Source: Porcipelethomonas sp964621265
GTDB taxonomy: Bacteria > Bacillota > Clostridia > Oscillospirales > Ruminococcaceae
Reading direction: 5' to 3'
Assembly (NCBI GenBank): GCA_964621265.1
Contig: CAZULQ010000025.1
Coordinates: 1 to 27,968 of the forward strand
Length of the DNA: 27,968 nt
In this document: positions 14,782-23,279 of the stretch, piece after piece
Position numbering within the stretch: position 1 is the stretch's first letter
How the letters are laid out: each line of letters begins with the position of its first letter
The notes under the pieces: generated by a model
Database searches by the model: none
Told to the model about the DNA's origin: nothing
What the model saw: the letters and a program-made list of their open reading frames with translations, nothing else
Program-made: the position numbers and the translations under genes

Positions 14782-14810
14782 TTGCAAAAAAGTTAAAAAT
14801 GGATTACAAT
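14782..14810 (+). promoter_or_regulatory. Promoter of the fabH-acpP operon
   Basis: TTGCAA (14782-14787), a 17-nt spacer, TACAAT (14805-14810). It leaves a leader of about 110 bases before fabH with a TTTCAC/GTGAAA inverted pair. It is divergent from the fabD promoter, with -35 boxes only 8 bases apart. Confidence 0.65.
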
Positions 14811-14926
14811 AAAATATGATTGATTTCACTTTCATGACTTAATGACCGTGAAAACACATCCGGCGTATGCCATATATAACTATACCACAAAATTAAGGAT
14901 ATGACAACTTTCAAGGAGGAATTTTT

Positions 14927-15922
14927 TTGCCTGGAATAAGAATTTTAGGTACTGGTAATTACCAGCCGCAGAAAAAAGTAGTGAACGAGGACTTCACAGC
15001 ATTCATTGATACAAGTGATGAATGGATTACAACAAGAACAGGAATGAAGGAGCGCTTCGTTTCAAACGGTGAACCGACATGGTTCATGGGGGCACAGGCG
15101 GCAAAGGACGCTATCGCCGCAGCAGGAATTTCTCCTGAGGAAATCGGAGTTATTATTGACACAAGTGTTACTCCTGACTACTACACACCTTCAATGGCAT
15201 GTATGATTCAGAGAGAGCTTGGTGCCGTAAATGCAATGACAATAGATGTAAACTGTGCATGTGCAGGCTGTGTATACGGCATTGACATGGCAAAGAGATA
15301 TTTACAGACTGATAATGATATAAAGTATGCGCTTGTAGTAGCGAATGAAAACTTAACTAAAATCACTGACTATACAGACAGAAGTACATGTGTACTTTTC
15401 GGTGACGGTGCGGCGGCAATTGTAATGGAAAGAGCAGACGACGCTCTCTATTCAAGCTTTTTAGGCGCTGACGGCACAGGAGCGAAGTTCCTTTTCGCAC
15501 GTTCACTTCCACCTGCAAATGCATTCATGACAGGTGAGGGCAGAGTTGACGACGGCTTCCCTGAATCAAATGCCCACTATCTCTATCAGGACGGCAGAGA
15601 GGTTTATAAGTTTGCGACAAAGGCGCTTCCTAACGCTCTTACAAAGGCGGCAGAGAAAATCGACTTTGATTTGAACACTCTCGACCACATCATTCCGCAT
15701 CAGGCGAATGTAAGAATTATTGAAACAGCCGCTAAAAACCTCGGCGTTTCAATGGATAAGTTTATCATAAATCTTGATAAGCACGCAAATACTTCAAGTG
15801 CGTCAATTCCGATTGCGCTCGATGAGGCCGTTAAGGACGGCAGAATCAAGAAGGGTGACAAGGTCGGACTCGTAGGCTTCGGCGCAGGTCTTACCTATGG
15901 TGCTATCATCTTTGAATTTTAA
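14927..15922 (+). CDS. fabH: Beta-ketoacyl-ACP synthase III
   Basis: Starts fatty acid synthesis by condensing acyl-CoA with malonyl-ACP. The 331-aa protein has the Cys-His-Asn triad: C112 in CACAG, H258 in IPHQAN, and N288 in NTSSAS. The C-terminal GFGAGLTYGA loop is present. The start is TTG 14927, six bases after AAGGAGGA; it places the conserved N-terminus (P-G-I-R-I-L-G-T-G) right after the first codon, and no ATG exists upstream in frame at a sensible distance. It is the first gene of the long plus-strand fab-acc operon. Confidence 0.96.
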   Translation: MPGIRILGTGNYQPQKKVVNEDFTAFIDTSDEWITTRTGMKERFVSNGEPTWFMGAQAAKDAIAAAGISPEEIGVIIDTSVTPDYYTPSMACMIQRELGAVNAMTIDVNCACAGCVYGIDMAKRYLQTDNDIKYALVVANENLTKITDYTDRSTCVLFGDGAAAIVMERADDALYSSFLGADGTGAKFLFARSLPPANAFMTGEGRVDDGFPESNAHYLYQDGREVYKFATKALPNALTKAAEKIDFDLNTLDHIIPHQANVRIIETAAKNLGVSMDKFIINLDKHANTSSASIPIALDEAVKDGRIKKGDKVGLVGFGAGLTYGAIIFEF

Positions 15923-15942
15923 TCGGAAAGGACGTTTCTACT

Positions 15943-16869
15943 ATGACTACAAGAATAACAGAACTTTTAGGCGTAAAATATCCTATCATTCAGGGCGGTA
16001 TGGCATGGATTGCTGAAAGCACTCTTGCAGCAGCCGTTTCAAACGCAGGCGGTCTCGGACTTATCGCAGGCGGCTCAGCACCGATTGACTATCTCCGTGA
16101 CCAGATAAGAAGAACAAAGGAACTGACTGACAAGCCGTTCGGCGTTAACATCATGCTCATGAGCCCTAACGCTGAGGAGCTTGCACAGCTTGTTATAGAT
16201 GAAAAGGTACCTGTTGTTACAACAGGCGCAGGAAACCCTGGTAAATTCATGGCGGCATGGAAGGAAGCAGGAATCAAGGTTATCCCTGTTGTGCCATCTG
16301 TTGCCCTTGCCAAGAGAATGGAAAGAGCGGGTGCTGACGCAGTTGTTGCTGAGGGTACTGAATCAGGCGGACACATCGGCGAAAACACAACAATGTGCTT
16401 AGTGCCACAGGTTGTTGACGCAGTTGAAATCCCTGTTATTGCCGCAGGCGGTATCGCAGACGGCAGAGGCGTTGCGGCATCATTCATGCTCGGCGCTGAG
16501 GGCGTTCAGGTTGGTACTCGTTTCCTGGCGGCTGATGAATGTCAGATTCATGAAACATACAAGAAGCTTGTTGTTGACGCCAAGGACACAGATAATGTTG
16601 TAACAGGCAGAACAACAGGTCACCCTTGCAGAAACGTCAAGACAAAGTTTGCCAAGAACTTAGCCGCAGGCGAATTCAAGGGAACAATCACACCGGACGA
16701 GTTTGAGGAAATCACACTCGGCTCACTCAGAAAGGCTGTTCAGGACGGCAACCTCGAAGAAGGTTCATTCCTCTGCGGACTTATTGCGGGTATGATTAAC
16801 GACGTTAAGCCTTGCAAGGATATTATTGAAGAGATGTTTGCAGAAGCTTCAAAGCTTTTGAATAAATGA
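15943..16869 (+). CDS. fabK: Enoyl-ACP reductase II (FMN-dependent)
   Basis: Flavoprotein that reduces trans-2-enoyl-ACP to close each elongation cycle, in place of FabI. The 308-aa TIM-barrel sequence opens with YPIIQGGMAWI, has GLGLIAGGSAP, and the catalytic His H144 in GTESGGHIGE, the position also used in the characterised FabK of Streptococcus. Phosphate-binding glycines occur in AAGGIADGRG. It is 20 bases after fabH. Its stop overlaps the start of the next gene by four bases (ATGA). Confidence 0.95.
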   Translation: MTTRITELLGVKYPIIQGGMAWIAESTLAAAVSNAGGLGLIAGGSAPIDYLRDQIRRTKELTDKPFGVNIMLMSPNAEELAQLVIDEKVPVVTTGAGNPGKFMAAWKEAGIKVIPVVPSVALAKRMERAGADAVVAEGTESGGHIGENTTMCLVPQVVDAVEIPVIAAGGIADGRGVAASFMLGAEGVQVGTRFLAADECQIHETYKKLVVDAKDTDNVVTGRTTGHPCRNVKTKFAKNLAAGEFKGTITPDEFEEITLGSLRKAVQDGNLEEGSFLCGLIAGMINDVKPCKDIIEEMFAEASKLLNK

Positions 16870-18020
16870 TTTCGCTTCCACCTATAACAGATAAATTTGA
16901 AGCATTTGAATTTTTCATAACGGGCATAGATATTGGATTGCTGACAATTGATAATCTTTCAGATTATGTTTTTGCTCAGCTTGAAGAAAATGACTCTCCC
17001 GATGTTATGTATTGCGATATAGCAATGCTGCTTTCTAAGGAATGGAAATTTCTCAGAAGTGAGCTTATTGATATTCTTCATGATTATGGTTATTTTTACG
17101 CTATATGTGAAGAAAAGAATATTCTCATAGCTTGTTATTATCTGATAAAGCTTGTCGGGGAACGTTATGAAAATAAGGAATTATCTCTGAAAGAAACAGT
17201 AACATTATTGAGCAGGCTTGGATTGCGTTATAAACCATATTCGGAAATAAGTTATCTTGAAGATGACTATGAATTGTCGGAAATGGGGATAGGAAGTTTT
17301 GACAGGCTTGAAAATAAGGTGAGGAATGTTTTAGAGAATAACAAAAATGACTTACAAAATTTTCTGATTAAGGAAGTGCACATGGACAATTTTGAATTAA
17401 AAGCATTTAAAGGCTCATTTGAAATTTTCAGATACCCCCTTGTCACAAGAGGGGATATAGCAAAAAAGGTATTGCTTTTTTCCGTATCCGCATTTGTCTT
17501 ACTGCTTTTATTAACAGTTCCGCTGTTTATATTTATGGGCAGGGATTCTGAGAAAAACCGTGATGCAGTAAGAAAGGTCACATCACAGGAAACGGAGCTT
17601 TCGCTCCTGTTTGTTCTGGCGGTGCTTGTGCTGTGTATGGTCTGTGTGGTTGTTTATAGTATTAAGCTTTCACGCAGAATAAAAAGAAACTATGAAAGAT
17701 GGGTAAGCTTTAAGGGCACTGTTTACTATGTCAAGGCAGATGTTCCCGTAGGCAGAAGTCTTTCGACCCCACAGCGCTTTAACAAGGTAATGCAGGCGCA
17801 GGACGCTACGCTTTCTTTTCTTAAAGATAAAGAAAATATGCGTGAGCTTTTGCAGAGCAGTACCAAGCCTTCCTTTGTGACTGTGCTTTGCGCAGAAAAT
17901 GCGGTGATTTCAAAGGAGTGCGGCAGATACGCCGTTATACGCTTTGAAAACGGCAGAAAAATAAAGCTTTACAAAGATATTATTGATTATAATATTCTCA
18001 TAGACAAATTCAGGAGGTAA
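16866..18020 (+). CDS. Unrecognised two-TM protein inside the fab operon
   Basis: I do not recognise this 384-aa protein. An acidic, helix-rich N-terminal region (1-200) is followed by two strong hydrophobic segments at about 202-222 (FSVSAFVLLLLLTVPLFIF) and 245-268 (LLFVLAVLVLCMVCVVVY). A short charged loop lies between them. A cytosolic-looking C-terminal domain (about 270-384) has beta-strand character, ending RFENGRKIKLYKDII. There is no signal peptide. Base use is clearly more AT-rich than in flanking fab genes, especially in the first 600 bases. It starts by a 4-base overlap with fabK, and its last codons (AGG AGG TAA) supply the fabG ribosome binding site. It occupies the slot where fabD usually lies. 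Confidence 0.85.
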   Translation: MISLPPITDKFEAFEFFITGIDIGLLTIDNLSDYVFAQLEENDSPDVMYCDIAMLLSKEWKFLRSELIDILHDYGYFYAICEEKNILIACYYLIKLVGERYENKELSLKETVTLLSRLGLRYKPYSEISYLEDDYELSEMGIGSFDRLENKVRNVLENNKNDLQNFLIKEVHMDNFELKAFKGSFEIFRYPLVTRGDIAKKVLLFSVSAFVLLLLLTVPLFIFMGRDSEKNRDAVRKVTSQETELSLLFVLAVLVLCMVCVVVYSIKLSRRIKRNYERWVSFKGTVYYVKADVPVGRSLSTPQRFNKVMQAQDATLSFLKDKENMRELLQSSTKPSFVTVLCAENAVISKECGRYAVIRFENGRKIKLYKDIIDYNILIDKFRR

Positions 18021-18026
18021 CTTAAA

Positions 18027-18761
18027 ATGGCAGTTGCTCTTATAACAGGTTCATCAAGAGGTATCGGTGCGGCTATTGCGCTGAGACTTGCAAATGACGG
18101 CTTTAACATTGCCCTCAACGATTTAAACGAGGACATGTTCAAGGATAATGATATAGTGGATAAAATCAAGGAAACAGGAGTGGAATGCGAAGTTTTCTGC
18201 GCTGACGTTTCTAACTACGCTCAGTGTGAGGAAATGGTTGACGCAGTTAAGGCACGTTTTGGCGGACTTGACGTTTTAGTCAACAACGCAGGTATCACAA
18301 GAGACGGTCTTATGGCAAGAATGTCAGAAGAACAGTATGACATGGTTATAAACGTAAACCAGAAGAGCGTTTTCAACATGATGAAGCTTGCAGGAAAGAT
18401 TATGATGAAGCAGAGAAGCGGCAAGATTGTAAACCTTGCTTCCGTTGCAGGCCTTTACGGCAATCCGGGACAGGTGAACTATGCGGCTTCAAAGGCGGCT
18501 ATTATCGGTATGACAAAGACAGTTGCAAAGGAACTCGGTTCAAGAGGCATCACTGTCAATGCCGTAGCGCCAGGCTTTATCAAAACTCCTATGACTGATA
18601 AGCTTTCTGAGGAGCAGAGAAATATGATGCTGGGGCTTATTGCTATGAAGCGCTATGGACTGCCTGAGGAAATCGCAGGTGTTGTTTCATTCTTGGCGTC
18701 TGACGATGCAAGCTATGTAACAGGACAGGTTATTGAAATTTCAGGCGGACTTTCAATGTAA
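18027..18761 (+). CDS. fabG: 3-oxoacyl-ACP reductase
   Basis: NADPH-dependent short-chain dehydrogenase that reduces beta-ketoacyl-ACP. The 244-aa protein has the cofactor loop TGSSRGIGAA (residues 7-16), NNAG at 86-89, catalytic N111, and the S139-Y152-K156 triad. The C-terminal GQVIEISGGLSM is as in FabG. Its ribosome binding site AGGAGG is formed by the last codons of the preceding gene, with the ATG six bases beyond that stop. Confidence 0.95.
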   Translation: MAVALITGSSRGIGAAIALRLANDGFNIALNDLNEDMFKDNDIVDKIKETGVECEVFCADVSNYAQCEEMVDAVKARFGGLDVLVNNAGITRDGLMARMSEEQYDMVINVNQKSVFNMMKLAGKIMMKQRSGKIVNLASVAGLYGNPGQVNYAASKAAIIGMTKTVAKELGSRGITVNAVAPGFIKTPMTDKLSEEQRNMMLGLIAMKRYGLPEEIAGVVSFLASDDASYVTGQVIEISGGLSM

Positions 18762-18785
18762 GAAACAGGAGATGTAAGGTTTATT

Positions 18786-20024
18786 ATGAGCAGAAGAGTT
18801 GTAATTACAGGACTTGGAACAGTCAACCCTCTCGGCAACAACGTTGCTGAGTTCTGGGAAGGCATAAAAGCGAATAAAGTCGGCATAAATAAGATTGAGC
18901 AGTTTGATACTGAGGATATCGGTGTCAAGGTTGCAGGCGAGGTTAAAAACTTCGAGCCGACTGACTTTATCGAGAAAAAGGAAGCAAGAAAAATGGAACG
19001 CTTCACTCAGTTTGCAGTTGTTGCATCTGACGAAGCATTAAAGGACAGCGGTTCTGATTTCAAGGACATTGACCCGTTCAGAGCAGGCGTTATTATCGGC
19101 TGTGGTATCGGCGGTATCGGTCTTACTACATCAGAGTATGACAAGTTCAATGAAAAGGGCCCTGGCAGAGTATCACCTTTCTATGTGCCAATGATGATTG
19201 GTAACATGGCGGCAGGTCAGGTTTCTATGAAAACAGGCTTTAAGGGTGACAACTTCTCAACAGTTACAGCGTGTGCTTCAGGTACACATGCTATCGGCGA
19301 AACATTCAGAAAAATCAAGGACGGCTATCTTGATGTTGCACTCTGCGGCGGTACAGAATCAACAGTTCTCCGCTTCACACTCGCAGGCTTTAACAACATG
19401 AAGGCTCTTACAAAGTCAGATGACCCTATGAAGGCTTCAATTCCTTTTGACAAGGAAAGAAACGGCTTTGTACTCGGCGAAGGCTGTGGTATGCTGGTGC
19501 TTGAAGAGTATGAACACGCAAAAGCAAGAGGCGCTAAGATTTACGCTGAAATCGCAGGCTATGGCGCAACATGTGACGCTTATCACATCACTTCACCTGA
19601 CCCTGAGGGCGAAGGTGCGGCAGCGGCTATGAAGCAGGCTTACACAGAAGCAGGTTTAAAGCCTGAGGACGTGACATATATCAATGCCCACGGTACATCA
19701 ACAGGTCTTAACGACAAGTATGAGACTATCGCTATCAAAAAGGCGCTTGGCGACGCCGCTAAAAACGTTAAAATCAACTCAACAAAGTCTATGATTGGTC
19801 ACCTTTTAGGTGCGGCAGGCGGTGTTGAAGCGGTTGTAACAGCGCTTAGCATAAAGAATGACTTTATCCATAAGACAGTCGGCTATAACACACCTGACGA
19901 AGAATGTGACCTTGATTACTGCGTAAGCGGTAACGTTGAAATGCCTGTTAAGGCGGCTCTTTCAAACTCACTCGGCTTCGGCGGTCATAATGCGACAATT
20001 TGTCTTAAAAAGGTTACTGATTAA
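18786..20024 (+). CDS. fabF: Beta-ketoacyl-ACP synthase II
   Basis: Elongating condensing enzyme using malonyl-ACP. The 412-aa product has the Cys-His-His site: C163 in TACASG, H302 in NAHGTST, and H339 in MIGHLLGAAG. The N-terminus RRVVITGLGTV and the C-terminal NSLGFGGHNAT are standard. It follows fabG by 24 bases with an AGGAGA site and precedes accB by 12. Confidence 0.97.
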   Translation: MSRRVVITGLGTVNPLGNNVAEFWEGIKANKVGINKIEQFDTEDIGVKVAGEVKNFEPTDFIEKKEARKMERFTQFAVVASDEALKDSGSDFKDIDPFRAGVIIGCGIGGIGLTTSEYDKFNEKGPGRVSPFYVPMMIGNMAAGQVSMKTGFKGDNFSTVTACASGTHAIGETFRKIKDGYLDVALCGGTESTVLRFTLAGFNNMKALTKSDDPMKASIPFDKERNGFVLGEGCGMLVLEEYEHAKARGAKIYAEIAGYGATCDAYHITSPDPEGEGAAAAMKQAYTEAGLKPEDVTYINAHGTSTGLNDKYETIAIKKALGDAAKNVKINSTKSMIGHLLGAAGGVEAVVTALSIKNDFIHKTVGYNTPDEECDLDYCVSGNVEMPVKAALSNSLGFGGHNATICLKKVTD

Positions 20025-20036
20025 GGAGATACGGAT

Positions 20037-20522
20037 ATGAGCGAAAAAATGATTGCATGCAATCTCACTTTTGACGAAATCAATAAGCTTGCTGACAAGG
20101 TTGAAAGCGGCAAGCTCGGTAAAATCAAAATCAAGAACGGCGATTGTGAAATCGTTATTGAAAAGTGCCAGAAGAAGCCTGTTATGCCACCAATGGGCGC
20201 ACCTGTAATGCCTCCTGTGGCAATGGCGGCTCCTGCACAGGCACCTGCGGCTGAGGCAGCACCTGCTGCAAAGGCTGCTGAAATCAGCGGCAACGTTGTA
20301 AAGGCACCTATCGTCGGCACATTCTACTCAAAGCCCGGTCCTGACAAGGAACCGTTTGTAAAGGTCGGCGATACTGTAAAGAAGGGCGACGTTTTAATGA
20401 TTATCGAATCAATGAAGCTTATGAACGAGGTTCAGAGTGAATTTGACGGTGTTGTAAAGGAAATTCTCATTCAGGACGCAACTCCTGTTGAGTTTGACCA
20501 GCCGATTATGATTATCGAATAA
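20037..20522 (+). CDS. accB: Biotin carboxyl carrier protein of acetyl-CoA carboxylase
   Basis: Carries carboxybiotin between AccC and AccAD. The 161-aa protein has a short N-terminal domain (1-48), a flexible Ala/Pro-rich linker (about 50-82, with MAAPAQAPAAEAAPAAKAAE), and a biotinyl domain (86-161) starting VVKAPIVGTFY. The biotin site is ESMKLMNE with K127. Length is typical. Its neighbours supply the other three subunits. Confidence 0.96.
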   Translation: MSEKMIACNLTFDEINKLADKVESGKLGKIKIKNGDCEIVIEKCQKKPVMPPMGAPVMPPVAMAAPAQAPAAEAAPAAKAAEISGNVVKAPIVGTFYSKPGPDKEPFVKVGDTVKKGDVLMIIESMKLMNEVQSEFDGVVKEILIQDATPVEFDQPIMIIE

Positions 20523-20534
20523 GGAGGTTTTTTC

Positions 20535-20969
20535 ATGTCTGAGGTTGTTTACAATAAAGAACAGATTATGGAGATTATTCCTCACAGAGACCCGTTTCTT
20601 TTAATTGACGAGGTAAATGAAATCGAGCCGGGTAAAAAGGTTGTTGCAACAAAATACATCAAGGCTGAGGATTTCTGGTTCAAGGGACATTTCCCTGAGC
20701 ACCCTGTCACACCTGGCGTACTTATGATTGAAATGCTCGCACAGGCAGGCTGTGTTGCTATGCTCGCACTTCCTGAAAACAAGGGCAAGCTTGGTCTTTT
20801 TGCAGGAATCGACAAGGCGAAGTTCAAAAGACAGGTCGTTCCGGGCGACACATTAAAGCTTGAGGTTGAGATAATCAAGGTCAAGGGACCTATCGGCGTC
20901 GGCAAGGGCGTTGCCACTGTTGACGGACAGAAAGCAGTTTCTGCGGAAATTACTTTCGCTATCAAGTAA
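20535..20969 (+). CDS. fabZ: 3-hydroxyacyl-ACP dehydratase
   Basis: Dehydrates 3-hydroxyacyl-ACP to the trans-2-enoyl form. The 144-aa hotdog-fold protein has IIPHRDPFLLID near the start and the catalytic pair H52 (GHFPEHP) and E66 (MIEMLAQ), with the family's 14-residue spacing. An AAGGAGG precedes the ATG. It sits between accB and accC, a usual order in clostridial acc-fab clusters. Confidence 0.96.
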   Translation: MSEVVYNKEQIMEIIPHRDPFLLIDEVNEIEPGKKVVATKYIKAEDFWFKGHFPEHPVTPGVLMIEMLAQAGCVAMLALPENKGKLGLFAGIDKAKFKRQVVPGDTLKLEVEIIKVKGPIGVGKGVATVDGQKAVSAEITFAIK

Positions 20970-20970
20970 T

Positions 20971-21005
20971 AAGGCAACACCGCAATCCTTGTGCGGTGTC
21001 ACCTT
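20971..21005 (+). promoter_or_regulatory. Intra-operon hairpin between fabZ and accC
   Basis: AAGG (20971-20974) and ACACCGCA (20977-20984) pair with TGCGGTGT (20992-20999) and CCTT (21002-21005). There is no T tract after it, so it is not a standard terminator. The 78-base spacer is the longest in the acc-fab run before acpP apart from the unknown gene. The accC ribosome binding site is weak (only a GAAAG-type match), which suggests post-transcriptional tuning of accC. Confidence 0.55.
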
Positions 21006-21047
21006 AATTTCAACAAAATAACGTGAACCTGAAAGTGAGCGAACAGA

Positions 21048-22394
21048 ATGTTTAATAAGGTATTGATTGCCAACAGAGGCGAAATTGCCGTCAGAATAAT
21101 CAGAGCGTGCCGTGAACTCGGCATAAGAAGCGTTGCTGTTTATTCGACTGCTGACAAAAATGCACTTCATGCACAGATTGCTGACGAGGCTGTGTGCATA
21201 GGTCCTGCGGCGACAAAGGACAGCTATCTTAACATGAACGCAATTATTGAGGCGTGTAAGATTACAGGCTGTGACGCTGTTCACCCCGGCTTCGGTTTTC
21301 TTTCCGAAAATGCGGAATTTGCAAGACTGTGCAGAAAATGTGATATAGAATTTATCGGTCCTGACCCTGAGTCAATTGAAATGCTCGGAGACAAGGCGAA
21401 TGCAAAAGAGACCATGAAAAAAGCAGGCGTTCCTGTTATCCCGGGCTCTGAGGGCGCTGTAAGAACTGTTGAAGAGGCAGAGGCGGCGGCAAAGGAAATC
21501 GGCTTCCCGCTTCTTGTAAAGGCTTCAGCGGGCGGCGGCGGACGAGGAATCCGAATGGTTGAATCCATGGACCAGCTTGCAGGTCAGATTACTGCGGCAC
21601 AGGCTGAGGCTAAAAGCTTTTTCGGTGACGACGCTGTTTATATGGAACGCTTTGTTAAGAATCCGAGACACATTGAAATCCAGATTCTTGCTGACAAGCA
21701 CGGAAATGTCGTACATCTCGGCGAGCGTGACTGCAGTATGCAGAGAAGAAACCAGAAGGTTTTAGAGGAAAGTCCGAGCCCTGTTATGACTCCTGAGCTG
21801 AGAGAGAAAATGGGTCAGGCGGCTGTAACTGCCGCTAAGGTGTGCGGTTATCACAATGCAGGAACAATTGAATTTCTTGTTGAAAACGGCAAGGATTTCT
21901 ACTTCATGGAAATGAACACGAGAATTCAGGTTGAACACCCTGTAACCGAATGGGTAACAGGTATCGACCTTGTAAAGGCACAGATTAAGATTGCGGCAGG
22001 CATGCCTCTTGACTATAAGCAGGAGGATATTGCAGTCCGTGGTCACGCAATTGAGTGCCGAATAAATGCTGAAAATCCAAAGCTTAACTTCCGTCCGTCA
22101 CCCGGTAAAATCCAGGCGCTCAATATCCCCGGCGGTCCCGGAATAAGAATAGACTCTGCTGTTTATCAGGGCTATACAATTTCGCCTTACTACGACTCAA
22201 TGATAGCAAAGCTTATTGTATACGCTCCGACAAGAGAGGAAGCAATCATGAAGATGAAATGGGCGCTTTCAGAGTTTATTGTTGACGGCATTGATACAAA
22301 CATTGATTTCCAGCTTGCTCTTATTAAGTGCGACGCATTTGAAAGCGGTGACTATAACAACCGTTTTCTTGAAACATTTGAATTTGACAAATAG
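21048..22394 (+). CDS. accC: Biotin carboxylase subunit of acetyl-CoA carboxylase
   Basis: ATP-dependent carboxylation of biotin on AccB. The 448-aa product has the N-terminal LIANRGEIAVRIIRACRE, the ATP-grasp glycine loop SAGGGGRGIRM (near residue 165), the MNTRIQVEHPVTE catalytic stretch (near 290), and the C-terminal GIDTNIDFQLAL. Length equals the E. coli type. The ATG at 21048 has only a weak Shine-Dalgarno and follows a hairpin, unlike its neighbours. Confidence 0.97.
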   Translation: MFNKVLIANRGEIAVRIIRACRELGIRSVAVYSTADKNALHAQIADEAVCIGPAATKDSYLNMNAIIEACKITGCDAVHPGFGFLSENAEFARLCRKCDIEFIGPDPESIEMLGDKANAKETMKKAGVPVIPGSEGAVRTVEEAEAAAKEIGFPLLVKASAGGGGRGIRMVESMDQLAGQITAAQAEAKSFFGDDAVYMERFVKNPRHIEIQILADKHGNVVHLGERDCSMQRRNQKVLEESPSPVMTPELREKMGQAAVTAAKVCGYHNAGTIEFLVENGKDFYFMEMNTRIQVEHPVTEWVTGIDLVKAQIKIAAGMPLDYKQEDIAVRGHAIECRINAENPKLNFRPSPGKIQALNIPGGPGIRIDSAVYQGYTISPYYDSMIAKLIVYAPTREEAIMKMKWALSEFIVDGIDTNIDFQLALIKCDAFESGDYNNRFLETFEFDK

Positions 22395-22412
22395 AAAGGC
22401 GGCGGTTAAAAT

Positions 22413-23276
22413 ATGTTAGAGGATCTTTTCACGGTCGTTAAGACCCGTTTCAACGGCAATGAGACTGCCGCAGATAACAGAACACAGGATAATGTTTTCA
22501 GATGTCCGAGATGCAGAAGTGCTGTTTTTGAAGATGAATTCAGTGCAATGAACAGAGTCTGCCCGAGCTGTGGCTACCACGCAAGACTTACTGCACAGGA
22601 CAGACTGAGAATTACTGTTGACAAAGGCTCATTCCGTGAAATCGACGCTGAAATGAAGAGTAAAAACCCGATTGACTTCCCTGGCTATTCAGACAAGGCA
22701 CATCAGCTCAGAAAGTCCACAGGACTTAAAGACGCTGTTGTTACAGGCGAAGCTACAATCAGAGGAATTCCTGTTGTAATCGGCGTTATGGATTCAAGAT
22801 TCATGATGGCTTCAATGGGAAGCGTTGTGGGCGAAAAGCTTACAAGAGCCTTTGAGTATGCAACCGAAAAGAAAATGCCGATTATTCTCTTTACTGCCTC
22901 AGGCGGTGCGAGAATGCAGGAGGGAATTGTTTCTCTCATGCAGATGGCGAAGACTTCGGGTGCTGTTTCACGTCATGATGACGCAGGACAGCTTTATATA
23001 ACAGTTCTCACCGACCCGACAACAGGCGGTGTTACAGCCTCATTTGCGTCACTCGGCGACATCATTATTGCTGAGCCGAAGGCACTTGTGGGCTTTGCGG
23101 GCAGGAGAGTTATTGAGGGAACAATCAAGCAGAGACTTCCTGATGACTTCCAGCTTGCAGAATTTCTGCTCGAAAAGGGCTTTATTGATATGATAGTTGA
23201 AAGAAAGAAGATGAGAAGCGTGCTCTCGCACGTTATGAAGCTTCACGGCTATCTGCCTGAAAAGGAGGGACGCTAA
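22413..23276 (+). CDS. accD: Acetyl-CoA carboxylase carboxyltransferase, beta subunit
   Basis: Forms the carboxyltransferase with AccA, making malonyl-CoA. The 287-aa protein has the N-terminal zinc ribbon with C31, C34, C50 and C53, then the crotonase-like domain with FTASGGARMQEG and DPTTGGVTASFASLGD. Its end contains the accA ribosome binding site (AAGGAGGG inside the last codons), and only three bases separate the two genes, so the subunits are likely made in balance. Confidence 0.96.
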   Translation: MLEDLFTVVKTRFNGNETAADNRTQDNVFRCPRCRSAVFEDEFSAMNRVCPSCGYHARLTAQDRLRITVDKGSFREIDAEMKSKNPIDFPGYSDKAHQLRKSTGLKDAVVTGEATIRGIPVVIGVMDSRFMMASMGSVVGEKLTRAFEYATEKKMPIILFTASGGARMQEGIVSLMQMAKTSGAVSRHDDAGQLYITVLTDPTTGGVTASFASLGDIIIAEPKALVGFAGRRVIEGTIKQRLPDDFQLAEFLLEKGFIDMIVERKKMRSVLSHVMKLHGYLPEKEGR

Positions 23277-23279
23277 GCT

